Positions 21,162 through 32,200 of a DNA stretch of 64,000 nt are shown here, piece by piece. How positions within the stretch are numbered: the first letter of the stretch is position 1; each line of letters begins with the position of its first letter. A program made the position numbers and the translations under genes. The notes beneath the pieces were generated by a model. The model worked only from the letters and a program-made list of their open reading frames with translations, was not told the DNA's origin and searched no databases. Source of the stretch: Phialophora verrucosa. Taxonomy: Eukaryota > Ascomycota > Eurotiomycetes > Chaetothyriales > Herpotrichiellaceae. The DNA lies in assembly GCA_002099365.1 (NCBI GenBank), contig MSED01000013.1, forward strand, positions 1,364,001-1,428,000. The letters run 5' to 3'.

Positions 21162-22830
21162 ATGGCACTCACTGGAGTTGAAGTCGCAAAACACAATAAC
21201 CCCGAGTCGTGCTGGGTGATTGTCCACGTAAGAATAGTTTTGGCTACAGTCTTTGGTTGGTTGATTCTTACTAACTGATATCTTATAGGGCAACGCATAC
21301 GATGTCACCGAGTTTCTTCCTGAACATCCTGGAGGCGAGCGTATCATCTTGAAGTATGCCGTAAGTAACGCCGCAAGCCATCACCAAAATCTCATCATTT
21401 GACCTCCACTTCTCTCAGGGCAAGGATGCGACCGCGGCATTCAATCCCATCCACCCCTCGGACACAATGGACAAATATCTGGACAGTTCGAAGCATCTTG
21501 GACGTGTAGATATGAGCACAGTAGCCATGGAAGAGGAGGAGGTGGTGGATGACGAAGAAAAGGAGCGATTACAGAGAGTGGCCCAAAAGCCTTTACTGTC
21601 ACAATGTTACAACCTATACGACTTTGAGGCCGTCGCAAGACAAACGTTGAAAAAGAGTGCCTGGGCTTATTATTCCAGTGCTTCTGATGACGAAATTGTA
21701 AGTGAATCTGGCCATTCGTCCGACAATGATTCCATGCACTAACGAGTTGAGTTTCACAGACCATGCGAGAGAATCACAATGCATACCATCGTATTTGGTT
21801 CCGGCCAAAGGTTCTCGTCAATGTCGAGCATATCGATTTATCCACCACCCTACTTGGATCACCATCGTCTGTTCCGTTTTTCGTGAGTGCCGCGGCACTG
21901 GGCAAACTTGGACACCCAGAGGGTGAAGTCGTCATTACGCGTGCCAGCGGATCTCATGACATTATCCAGATGATTTCAACACTTGCCTCATGCTCTTTTG
22001 ATGAAATCCTTGATGCTAGACGCAACGATCAAGTGCAGTGGCTCCAACTATATGTCAACAGGGACCGTCAGATCACAAAGAAGCTGGTCCAACATGCGGA
22101 GAAAAGAGGATGCAAGGCATTGTTTATAACTGTCGATGCACCACAGCTGGGGAGACGGGAAAAGGATATGCGCAGCAAGCATGTTGATGTGAGCACCGAC
22201 ATTCTGAATGGGCAAGAGACAAACACCAGCCAAGGTGCCGCCAGAGCCATCACCTCCTTCATCGACCCGAGTCTCAGTTGGGCAGATATCCCTTGGTTCC
22301 AGAGCATCACCAGGATGCCTATCGTTCTCAAAGGAATACAGCGTGTTGAAGATGTGATCCGGGCAGTTGATGCCGGGGTTCAAGGCGTGTTGCTCTCGAA
22401 TCACGGTGGTCGGCAACTCGACTTTGCACCATCTGGGATCGAGGTGCTGGCCGAAACGATGCCCGTGTTGCGTGAACTGGGGCTCGACAAGAAGGTTGAC
22501 GTGTTTGTCGATGGCGGGATCCGCCGCGGTACGGATATCGTCAAAGCTCTGTGCCTCGGTGCCAAAGGAGTTGGCATCGGACGTCCGTTCTTGTATGCAA
22601 TGAGTGCATATGGCCAGGAGGGTGTGGAACGGGCGATTCAACTGCTCAAAGATGAAATGGAAATGGACATGCGCCTGATCGGGTGTAACAAGATTGAAGA
22701 CTTGCACCCAGGATTGGTCAACACACGGAGTTTACTGTCGCATACCAACTATACACCGCTTGACAGTCTGAGCCCGACAGTCTATGATTCACTGTCGACC
22801 CCGACGCAGAGGCTGGTGTCCAAGTTATAG
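21162..22830 (+). CDS. Cytochrome b5/FMN-dependent 2-hydroxyacid dehydrogenase (cytochrome b2 type)
   Basis: Four exons (21162-21227, 21289-21360, 21419-21697, 21760-22830), 495 residues. The cytochrome b5 domain has the heme ligands His35 in EHPGGER and His58 in NPIHPSD. The FMN barrel shows VPFFVSAAALGKLGHPEGE, LQLYVNRDR, TVDAPQLGRRE, Lys330 in IVLKGIQ, the catalytic base His354 in SNHGGRQLD with its Arg, then DGGIRRGTDI and GVGIGRPFLY. These residues fit L-lactate or mandelate-type flavocytochromes that oxidise 2-hydroxyacids to 2-oxoacids. There is no N-terminal presequence (MALTGVEVAKHNNPESCW), unlike mitochondrial cytochrome b2, so a cytosolic or peroxisomal role is possible; the C-terminus LVSKL is not a clean SKL signal but is close. 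The substrate in this cluster is unknown. Confidence 0.93.
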
Positions 22831-22984
22831 ATTGGCGGGATCGCGAAAGGTAGACAAGTTTTTCGAACCATAAATGTATCAACAAAACGTCTGGATTTCA
22901 ACGTGGTTCCACTAATTGTGTTTCATTCTTAAAGCGATAGGATATTTTTGGGTTTGATTGGCCACCCATTCAATGAATTCTCCC

Positions 22985-23578
22985 CTATGCCAATTCAAGC
23001 TTGGAGAGCGCCTTGTTAAAAACGATGGTACATCTATCCACAACTTCTTCCGCGGTCAATATCGGCATACGAATCTCATCATAGGAGCCGGTGAAAAGAA
23101 CATAATCTGAAGGGTCCTTTGCAACTGTGGTCGATGCCGTTGGGAAGAACTGGGTTGGATCCTCGTATTCATAAACCATGGTAAATGAGCCCGGCGAGAC
23201 CGAGCCATCAGGCAATTTCACACCGGGTGCACAGGCGGTCCATGTATGTGGCACTCCACCAGGAATGTCTACTAGAGACCCGGGCCCAACAACGTATGGC
23301 GTACCACAGATCTCCACCAATCCCACCCCGTGAAGGACCATGATTCGTTCATCCAGCAGTTTTTGCTTGGACAAGTCCATGTGGATGTGACGTGGTAGGC
23401 GCAGTCCGGTGTTGAATTCAATGAAGCCGAGCTGGCCAGAGAACTTTTTCGCGCTCTGATAGCACATCTCGTGCATTGTCAAGTCAACGTCGGTGAATGG
23501 TTTCTTGATATGCGCTTGGCCGTGGGAGATGCGGCATCCGTTGTCGAAGATGAAGGCTTTCTCGGGTTGGGCGACCAT
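22985..23578 (-). CDS. Cupin-domain protein
   Basis: A 197-residue single-exon protein from the ATG at 23578 (AAGATGG context). Cupin motif 1 is GLRLPRHIHMD, giving the two metal His in H-x-H, with the downstream Glu in DERIMVLHG. Motif 2 is GPGSLVDIPGGVPHTW. This is a single-domain cupin that could be an isomerase, decarboxylase, dioxygenase or binding protein. The frame remains open upstream to an in-frame ATG at 23749, which would add a basic, Ser/Gln-rich leader resembling a mitochondrial presequence; this longer form cannot be excluded. It lies tail to tail with the FMN dehydrogenase (154 bp apart) and in the same direction as the ABM and aldehyde dehydrogenase genes. Confidence 0.85.
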   Translation of the reverse strand: MVAQPEKAFIFDNGCRISHGQAHIKKPFTDVDLTMHEMCYQSAKKFSGQLGFIEFNTGLRLPRHIHMDLSKQKLLDERIMVLHGVGLVEICGTPYVVGPGSLVDIPGGVPHTWTACAPGVKLPDGSVSPGSFTMVYEYEDPTQFFPTASTTVAKDPSDYVLFTGSYDEIRMPILTAEEVVDRCTIVFNKALSKLELA

Positions 23579-24140
23579 CTTTGTGTTCGTATTGAGACTT
23601 TGAGACGAGGTTGTCAATGTGTTGAATCTCGAGATGTTGATGTGATGTCTCTGCTGGAGATGTTTCATCGGTCGAGAAAATGCTTGAGATGGCCAAGTTA
23701 GAATCTGCGGTTTTTGTGAAAGTGCCAGACCTAGTGTTGTCCTGAACATCCTAGGTTTTAAATCTTGATCTGAAACTCGGAAGATTGTCCACTGGAAAGA
23801 GAATGCATCAGGTTCGCCGTACGATACGGCAGAATTGGGGATTTGAAGTCGTGACAAGGAAAGCAAACACGGGCTTGTCTCGGTGAAGCACCGTGTGAAG
23901 TCGATCCTCGTACTAGGAGGACAAAACTAGTACATATTTGGCATGGTGAAGAATCCCCCTTGTGCTAAAGTTGATTAGCATTTCCGAATTAGTCCTTATT
24001 ATAAAATAGGAAAGTCTTCCGTTTGCACCGTGTGGAGGCTCCAAAGTTCGCGTACTCGTATGTTCTTCCCCAGTGCTTTGGGCGACTAGATCCTTTAGCC
24101 ATGTCTTCTACCCCGGAATTCAGATTCTCAAAGTCTAGAT
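23579..24140. other. Intergenic, promoter of the cupin gene
   Basis: About 560 bp between the cupin start and the ABM gene end. Contains the possible longer N-terminus of the cupin (to 23749). Otherwise AT-rich at 23940-24010 with no gene. Confidence 0.4.
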
Positions 24141-24584
24141 CTACATTAGTTTCATGTCCAAGTCGAACCCTCCCGTTGTTGCCGTCTTCGCTACATAAGG
24201 CTTCTTGCTCAATACATCTTCCGCTCCAAGAGTTTTGGACATCTGGAGAAAGTGAGGTTCCTTCAAGTGTTGATCTATCGACGCCTCAGATTTGTATCTA
24301 GAGTCAGCATTAGTACTAATCCTTGTGACAACTCCCAGTCGAAGGAGGGTCCTACGTTTCGAATAGTACAAAGTCGGGTGTTTCTTCATTGATCTGCTTT
24401 GTGACAATAAAGCGGAGACAATAATCTTCTTTGGCATGCACTTCGGCGACCTGGGCTGCAAGTAGTTCGTTCAGCTATTGACAAGTTAGAGTCCAGAGGC
24501 ATCGATCAGAGTAGTCAAGCGACACACCCGATCAAGTTTCCCAGGCTTCGGAGTGAAGATGGCGATGATATGGACTTCTCCCAT
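24141..24584 (-). CDS. Antibiotic biosynthesis monooxygenase (ABM) domain protein
   Basis: Three exons (24528-24584, 24356-24474, 24141-24297) with introns of 53 and 58 nt, 110 residues. The sequence MGEVHIIAIFTPKPGKLDR, AAQVAEVHAKEDYCLRF, TPDFVLFETYKSEASIDQHL and KEPHFLQMSKTLG is the standard ABM/YgiN pattern. It has beta-strand 1, a helix, F-x-x-x-E-x-Y/W and a final helix with D-x-H-x-x-x-x-H-F. Such proteins form dimeric alpha/beta barrels and act as cofactor-free quinol-type monooxygenases or as small isomerases and degradation factors. Here an enzymatic role in the cluster is inferred from position: it sits between the cupin and aldehyde dehydrogenase genes in the same orientation. The C-terminal tail (TATTGGFDLDMKLM) is longer than needed for the fold. 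Confidence 0.85.
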
Positions 24585-25065
24585 TTTGGTGTGAGACAGT
24601 TGTTGCAGGGCTAACGTTTGGTTGTGCTGTGTAGAGCTACCAGTGTTCTTACCGTCCATAGAAGCCTTTTTTTGATCAATTGGCTCTAAATAAATAGAAA
24701 TGGCTTCGACATGGTCTGTTCCGAGAAGAGTAAGATTCGCGGACTTTGGCTCGTTTATGGATGAGAACCATTCAACCTAATGCGGCAAAATAGGCGGCTC
24801 TTCTGGGGTTGTCCCTAAGTCTGAGTTTGGCTTGTCTTCCGGCGGTCTGAGGAACTTGAACTTGGAAGATCTATACCTAGGTAGATCACAGAATACTATG
24901 TAGGTAAGTACTGTCAGCACCAACTATCAAGGCTGATCATTGTGGCGACTTTTTATCTGCCGTAGAGCAATGCCCATCTCCATCATACCACAATTCAGCA
25001 AGGAGATTGGAAGCGAAATTTATCTTTCACGCAATCAAAACATGGATGGTGGTCTATCGTTCTAC
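24585..25065. other. Intergenic, promoter of the ABM gene
   Basis: About 480 bp, moderately AT-rich, between the ABM start and the aldehyde dehydrogenase stop. No gene or clear element recognised. Confidence 0.4.
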
Positions 25066-26655
25066 CTACAATTCCAGCCCAAGGTTGACGTGAACCACCT
25101 TTTCTTCCAGATATGCCTCCAATGTGGTAGCCCCAAGCTCTCTCCCCAGCCCACTCTCCTTGACGCCGCCGAATGGCATCTTGACATCATAATGATTACT
25201 CTCATTAATCCACACCATACCGGTCTGCAGTCGAGATACCGTTCGCATGGCTGTCTTGATATTCTTGGTAAAGACCATACCTGCCAGTCCGTATGATGAA
25301 TCGTTGGCCAGTGCCAGTGCTTCATCTTCAGTCGTGAAGGACGTGATGGACAGAACCGGACCAAACACTTCCTCTTGAAAGATCTTCATTCCACTGGTGA
25401 CACCGGTATAGATGGTGGGCTTGATAAAATAACCCTTGCCCAAACCTTCCAGAGGACCGCCGCCAACGACCAATTTTGCCCCTTCGGCTTTTGCTTGAGA
25501 CATGTATTCCAGGACCTTGTTGTACTGCATCTTGGATGCTTGTGGCCCTTGAGTCGTCCCATTGTCAAAGGGCATACCAACCTTGGACTGTTTGATGAGG
25601 TCGGTCATGATCTTGACAAACTTTTCCTCCGCGCCATGTTGCACCAGAATACGAGAATTGGCAGAACATATCTGACCGGCATTGCCCATACCTCCGGCCA
25701 TGGCCCATTTTGCCGCCTGTTCCAGGTCTGCATCATCAAAAACGATGAGTGCTGATTTCCCACCGGCCTCAATGGTCGTCTTTTTCATGTTGATCGCCGC
25801 CGACTTGATGATTTGCTTGCCCGTGGCGGTTGATCCGGTAAAGGCAATCTTGTCCACATCCAGATGCCGTGCGAGGGCATCACCAGTTTCTTTGCCGTAG
25901 CCATTGAGAACTTGGACAACGCCCGGCGGATACCCAGCCTTGATAACAAGTTTTGCGAGGTACAAGGCAGACAGAGGAGAATATTCCGATGGCTTGACAA
26001 TGATGCAGCAACCCGTGGCTAATGCTGGGCCCAGTTTCCAGGAGCAGTTGACCAAGGGGAAGTTCCATGGGGCGATAGCAGCGCACACTCCGACGGGTTG
26101 TTTAATAGTATACCCAAACTTGTTGGAGTTGATTGGAATCGTGACACCGTTGAGTTTATCTGCCCATCCGGCGTAGTATCGTAGGCATGCAGTCACCAGT
26201 GGCCATTCGATCGCCATGGATGAGGCGTATGGTTTGCCAATTTCCCATGCCTGTAGGCAGTATAGCTCTTCTTTGTGTTGGTCAATGAGGTCGGCTAGCT
26301 TGAACATGAGCTTTGCCCTATCCTCAGGAATCATGTCACGCCATGATGGATCGTTGAACGCTGCACGGGCTGCCTTGACAGCGATGTCGACATCCTCTGC
26401 TGTAGCAACCTCGACTTCAACAATGATCTGGTCTGTGCTATAGGAACATGGTCAGATCATACTTGATACAACAAGTCTTGGGACCAGAGACTCAGAAGCA
26501 TGGCCAAGTAAAGACAAAGTGGCTTACGCGGGATCCAGACACGCTAACTTCTCTGAAGAACTACCCTTGACAAATTGATTATTAATAAAGAGACCGGTAT
26601 TCAGGGGAATGTTCCCGCCATTAGGAGCCGTCAACAGCTGCTCCAGCCCGGCCAT
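25066..26655 (-). CDS. NAD(P)-dependent aldehyde dehydrogenase
   Basis: Two exons (26528-26655 and 25066-26437, 89-nt intron beginning GTAAGC) coding for 499 residues, full family length. Oxidises an aldehyde to its acid. Cofactor and fold motifs are in order: CAAIAPWNFPLV, GCCIIVKPSEYSPL, FTGSTATGK, the general base Glu266 in TIEAGGKS, the nucleophile Cys300 in GQICSANSR, EEVFGPVLS and PFGGVKESGLGRELG. The pattern is that of the class 1/2 and betaine-aldehyde group. No presequence, so cytosolic. It is transcribed divergently from the MFS gene across 584 bp, so a shared regulator is likely. Together with the flavocytochrome it suggests stepwise oxidation of an alcohol, hydroxyacid or aldehyde intermediate. 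Confidence 0.95.
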
Positions 26656-27239
26656 TGGAGGTCTCGTCTTCCACTTGGACTGCAAAGGCTCTAACCACTT
26701 GACATCAATATCCGGAGTGGTCTTACTTTATACGTTTGGTGATGTAGACTCTGGTATGTCCCATTATATTTCCTTGTTTGGACAGCAAGAATCCTGTCTT
26801 TGTCCGCTTGCGATGTTGCAAGACTGTGTATCGAGCTGAGCCTCTGCAGGGTCTGGGCTTTGCCCGTCCAATTGTGGCCTGAGAGTCCTTGTGGCGCGGT
26901 ACTCGAGCGACGCCAAGTCTGGAAACAAAAATGGTAATATACGCGGCCCCTGCTGTCCATGCTTCGTCTCCCATTAGCTCGTCGACACCCACCCCCCCAA
27001 AATGTCTGCCCACTAGCCGATATGACCGGTCTGGGGCCGTTAAAAAATCCCCACACCCCAGATTTCAATCTTGTTCAATATCCCGCCCGTCTTGCGGGCT
27101 GTCAATTGTCCTCTCCTCGTATCTTGGGGGAGGAGCTGGGTATAAAGCTCCGCTCGTTGGACGAGCTGCCATAATTTCCTGAACCCCATCACTTCCTGCC
27201 TTTCATTTTCCGCTCGACTTTCCCACAATTTTTGACAAG
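26656..27239. promoter_or_regulatory. Bidirectional promoter of aldehyde dehydrogenase and MFS transporter
   Basis: 584 bp between divergent start codons at 26655 and 27240. It holds GC-rich C-runs (CACCCCCCCAAAATG near 26990, and a CCCCACACCCC stretch near 27050), a G-run (TTGGGGGAGG near 27125) and a TATAAAG at 27141-27147. These could be CreA/Msn-type or regulator sites, but only base composition supports this. Confidence 0.45.
27141..27147 (+). promoter_or_regulatory. TATA box of the MFS transporter gene
   Basis: TATAAAG about 95 bp upstream of the ATG at 27240, followed by a CT-rich leader ending in ACAAG. Confidence 0.45.
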
Positions 27240-28757
27240 ATGATGAAGAACGAGCACAACCACTCTGGAGACATGTCGGATGTTGTTGCCACACATGAAG
27301 AAGAGGTAAGCCGGGAAATGACATTGTTCCTGGTCCATCACACTGACAATTTCAAGAAACATCAAATGGGCGACGCTGTCATCGACCCTGCGGATGGGAG
27401 CCTCGAGTCGGCAAACCCTTCGGGCATCAACTTGAAAAAGTTGGTTCGAAAGGCTGATTTGAGAATTGTTCCCTTGCTATCTTTCATGTACCTGCTCAAC
27501 TACCTCGACCGCGGAAATGTTGGCAATGCCAAAGTCCTCAACAAGGAGACCAAAGATGATCTTTTGTCTCAAACGGGAATGACCGCCACAGGTTATGCCG
27601 TCACGGTCAGCCTATTCTCCGTCGCGTATACTCTGTTTGAAGTGCCGTCCAACTGGATCATCAAACATTGGGTCCGCCCTTCGCTCTGGCTGGGAATCCT
27701 CCTTTTCTGCTGGGGTGCAACGACTCTTGGATTTGCTGGTGTCAAGACCTATCCGCAAGTTGTGGTTCTTCGATTCCTCATTGGCATCTTTGAAGCCGGC
27801 TTCTTTCCAGGTAAGACTACGAGGACATTATATTCAAATCATGCCTACTGACTCATGTTATGACAGGCATTGTCTACTTCACTACTTTCTGGTACCGGAT
27901 CGAGGAACGTGGACTGCGAATCGCCTTTGTCGCAGCCCATGCCAACCTTGCCGGTGCCTTTGGTGGTGTCATTGCATATGGCGTTGGAAACCTCAATGGA
28001 GACGGCGGACTGCAAGGGTTCCGGTGGCTCTTCATCATTGAGGGCGTCATCACAGTCGTCCTTTCTTTTGCCCTTCTCTTCTGCCTGCCCGACTATCCAT
28101 CCATCGCCAAGTGGCTCTCGCCGGAAGAGAAGAAGGCTTATGACGATAGGCTTGGAGAGGAGGGAGCAAGCTATTCCAGGGCGCCTGCTACTCGAAAGGA
28201 AACATTGGAAACCTGTTTCTCGCCGCGGATGCTGCTTCATTATGGCATCTACGTAAGTATCCCCTAGATGTCACCGCGGATGAGCCATTGGAATTGACAA
28301 GTCCTTTCGCAGTTGATCAACACGGTTCCTCTGGCCTCCTTCACATTCTACACCGCGACCATCGTCACTGGCTTGGGCTACAAGTCGCTAGAAGCACAAT
28401 TGTTGACAATCCCACCTTGGGTAGTTGGATATGTCTTTGCACTGATCTACTCCTTCTCGGCAGATCGTTTCAATGCTCGAGGTTATCACATTGCCTTTGG
28501 TTCAATCTTGGGCGGCGTTGGCTGGTTGATCTCTGGCTGCCTCCCAGTCCACGCTTACACCGCGCGATATGGTTGTCTTGTGCTTACAGCTGCTGGAGCC
28601 TTTCCGTGTGTCCCGCCGCTGAGTGCCTGGGTTTCTGGAAACTCTCCTAGAATCGCCTCCATTGCGGTTGCTACGGCTTTAAACAACTCTGCCGCTGGAA
28701 TTGGTCAGATCATCGCTCAGTAGATCTGGATCCCCGGCGAAGTTAACCGAGGCTATC
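27240..28757 (+). pseudogene. ACS-family MFS transporter, cut by a retrotransposon
   Basis: Anion:cation-symporter-type permease (allantoate/vitamin/organic-anion group). Exons are 27240-27810, 27867-28252 and 28313 onward; GTAAGC at 27306 to AAG at 27356 is a likely additional 51-nt in-frame intron. Membrane motifs include FMYLLNYLDRGNVGNAK, the LFEVPSNWIIKHWVRPS helix, RFLIGIFEAGFFPG and FTFYTATIVTGLGY. In-frame TAG at 28721 follows GIGQIIAQ, exactly where relatives have Trp. IWIPGEVNRGY continues in the same frame until the LTR starts at 28758. A G-to-A change fits RIP spreading from the element. The protein would lose its last transmembrane part, so it is probably non-functional. The 3' remainder is at 36226-36362. 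Confidence 0.9.
28753..28757. repeat. Target site duplication, left copy
   Basis: CTATC directly before the TG of the 5' LTR. The same five bases follow the CA of the 3' LTR at 36221. Confidence 0.92.
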
Positions 28758-29216
28758 TGTTACGACCTAACCTTTAGAGCGGCCAGCCCAGGCCAGGGCC
28801 ATAACGACGGACCACAGAGTTACAAGGAAACTATGGCGAAGACACAGCCTCGTTAGTAAGGCTGGCACATAACTAGATCACCTGAACTACCTAGCTCAGG
28901 AGTGATCTAGTGGAACTATATAGTCTACGGGGATCGGTATAGCTTAACGGGCTCGGCTGAGCCAGGCTAAGCCAGCTAAATCCACGAAGGGGATAGATAA
29001 CTATATAGCGGACGGGCCGTCCCTAACAGGGAACGGTCTATAGTTAATAATAGTTATACTCCGACCTCTACCTTTAGAATATAGGAGTATTACTTTACCC
29101 TACGCTGTTATAAGTAACTATATACCTTTACCTTAGGCTAGTATTATATTACTACTCTATTAGCGAGAGAAACCTCTTAAACTATAGTATTACTCTATAT
29201 AGAGCGATTTATAATA
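28758..29216 (+). repeat. 5' LTR (459 bp)
   Basis: Starts TGTTACGACCTAACC and ends TTTATAATA, where the 3' copy still has TAACA. The left 280 bp are GC-rich and lightly mutated; the right 170 bp are heavily A/T-converted. Confidence 0.93.
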
Positions 29217-32200
29217 TATTAACTATTTATCTTAATAAGTAGTAATAAGGAATATCTAATAGTTCCTAATTTAAGTCACTAAAAGTTAATTAGCTAACTA
29301 TAGAGAGCCTTAGAAACCTTTCTACTACTAGTCTATCCGTTAAGATTAAAATTAATAATAGGAAAGATATACTTAAGGTTAACTTATTTAATAAATATTA
29401 TAATTAGCTTAATACCTTCTTAATCTAACTTAAGCTTATATTTAAATTTAACCTAACTAAGTTTAAGGATAGACCTAATAAGGTTATATATACTATAATA
29501 TACCTTAAAGGATTAGTATTTATATAGTTTAAACCTACTATAAAGAGGTATATAAATAATACTAAACTTAACGCTAATACGCTATCCTACTTTAAGTACT
29601 TCGCCGAATTTAAGACTCGAATCTATAAAGTCTTTAGAACTATTAATAATAAATATATAGCGGCTTAAGTAATCTATACTATTAAGTAATAAGGATCTAC
29701 TATAGCTTATTACTTTAAGTTTAACTAAATCGCTAAAAAGTTAAATTAGGAAGATAAAGATATATTTACTTAAATCTTTTATAATAGACTTAAGGAATAA
29801 GTTTATTAGGAGATAATAAATCTATTTATCGACTATAAGTAAATAATAGATAAAGTAATTAAGATTAATAATTAATTATATAAACTACGGCTAAAACGGA
29901 ATAGGCGCCGTAACCTAGTCGAATATATTAAGAGAGGCTATTAGTTCTAAGGGCGACAGCACTATAGGGATCCGATAGACTTTAATCTTATATACCGAAG
30001 CTTACCTTTAAGGGGTAGAGATAATTATACTAAGGGTCGAGGAGGATATTATAAAGAGGGTCGGAAGAATAAATAAAGGGCTTAATAAGGAAAGGAAGAA
30101 CTATATTATACTTATAAAAAACTCGGATATTATATAAAAGATTACCGATAAACGATTTAAGGACTATATATAATAATAAGTAACGGTATAGCCGGTTCTA
30201 TAGCGAAAAAGGCCGATATTATAGAGAAGACTCGAATAATTATTAATAGTTAAAGTATAATAGTATAGTTAAGATATCTATATTAGAAAGCTTATAAGAA
30301 GTTTAGTACATCTTAAGAGGACTACTTAAAGAAAGTCGCTTTAGGAGAAGCTATAATAGCTCTTATAAAAGTATATAAAGAAACTATATTTAATTAATAT
30401 ATAGCTCTATCTTAAATCACCTATTATAATAATAATTACCTTATATATTATTCCGAGAAAATAGGATTAGGCTAGTTCCCTTAGCCGCCTAGGAAATAGA
30501 AGAACTAACGTAATAGGAAGACTAAAGAGATTTAGGAAACTCTTACCTAAGAAGGAGACTTACGAGATACCGAAGAGAAAAGAAACAATAATAGCTTCTA
30601 GATAATAAGTAATAATAGCGAACCTATTAAGTTTATCGCTATCTATATAATAAAAGAGGAAATTATATTAGTTATACTATATTAGGAAAAACTCTATTAT
30701 ATAAAACCTAAATACTTTTAAGGGGAATTAATAAAGTACTAGTATATAGTTTTTAGGCTTAATAAGGAACTATCTATACTTATATATCTTATAGTAAAGT
30801 TTTATAAAAGGATAAATTATAAGGAATTATAGCTATATACTTATATAGCTAGAGAAACTATAATAATCGAACTTCTATAAGAGATATTAGCTTAAGTATA
30901 GAGGATAATAATATAGACCCTAGATATAATAATCTAGGAGGAATAGTAAAATAACTAATCTTAAGACTTACCGCTAGAACCCGACGATAACTAGAAGGAA
31001 TAACGGTTTATTATTATCGACTAGTTAAATAAATATATTATAATTATTACTAATATATAAGTAATAGAAGAACTATACTTAGTAGGATATATAGATAGAT
31101 AGTATACCTATATAGCCTTTAATAAGGAAGCGCCGGTATAACTATACCTTAAACGAATTACCTTAACCTATTGCTTTAACGAGTAGTATAAGAATTATAA
31201 GGAGATATATATTTACTAGAATATTTTACCGATAATAATTCGAGTTAGTTAACTACTAAAGCGGGAAAGGAATATATAGGACGTATACTAGAGGCGGAAA
31301 AATCTAGGCTATATAATTAGGGAGATTAAGTAGGTAGAAGTAGTTATTAATAATAGAGTAAGAAAGATATATATAGCTTAGAGCTTTCTATATAAAGCTA
31401 ATAAATACCTATATAACTAAGTAGCTAATTACCGATACTACTATAATATTAATCCCTTAAACTAATATATAAGAATTTATCTTAAGGTATTTAAGGAAAT
31501 AATTAAAGAAGGGTATAAATACCGAAATAGAGGGTATATAATAAGATAATATCTATATATATATTATAAAGTTAAGAACTACTTAATAATAATAAGGAAT
31601 ATAGAAACTCCTATATTAGTAGAAGAAATAGTAAACTATCGACTCTACTATAAGTTTATTATAGAATATTTTCTATATTAGTATCTAGCGAGTTATCGTT
31701 ATAAGGAGCTAGGATATAAGTACCTTTTTTATATAGACCTGAACTTATTAAGTACTAGGATTTACCTTAAAGCTTTTAAAGTACTAGATAAGTACTTTAA
31801 AGTAGATTATTCTTAGGATATTTAGAGGTATATATATTAGAGGTTACTAAAAAACGACTTAGAGATAAATTAAGAAGGTCGAACTATCTTAAAGAAAGAT
31901 CTTATACCCTATATATAATTCTATTAGAGTAATATATAAAGTATATTACCTTTAAAGTAGAGCTTATAGAAAGAAGAGTAAGAGCTCTAATAGACTATAG
32001 AGCTAACTAGAACTATATTAGTAGAGAAATAAGTAAGAAGCTAAGCGGATATATTAAGAAGAAAGAACTACTATACGCTCTATTAATAGTAGATAGATAA
32101 AATATTAGTATAATTATAGAATAAGTATAGAATATATTTATAATAATTAGATAATATTATAAAAGAATATCCTTTGATATAATAACGCTATTAAAGTATA

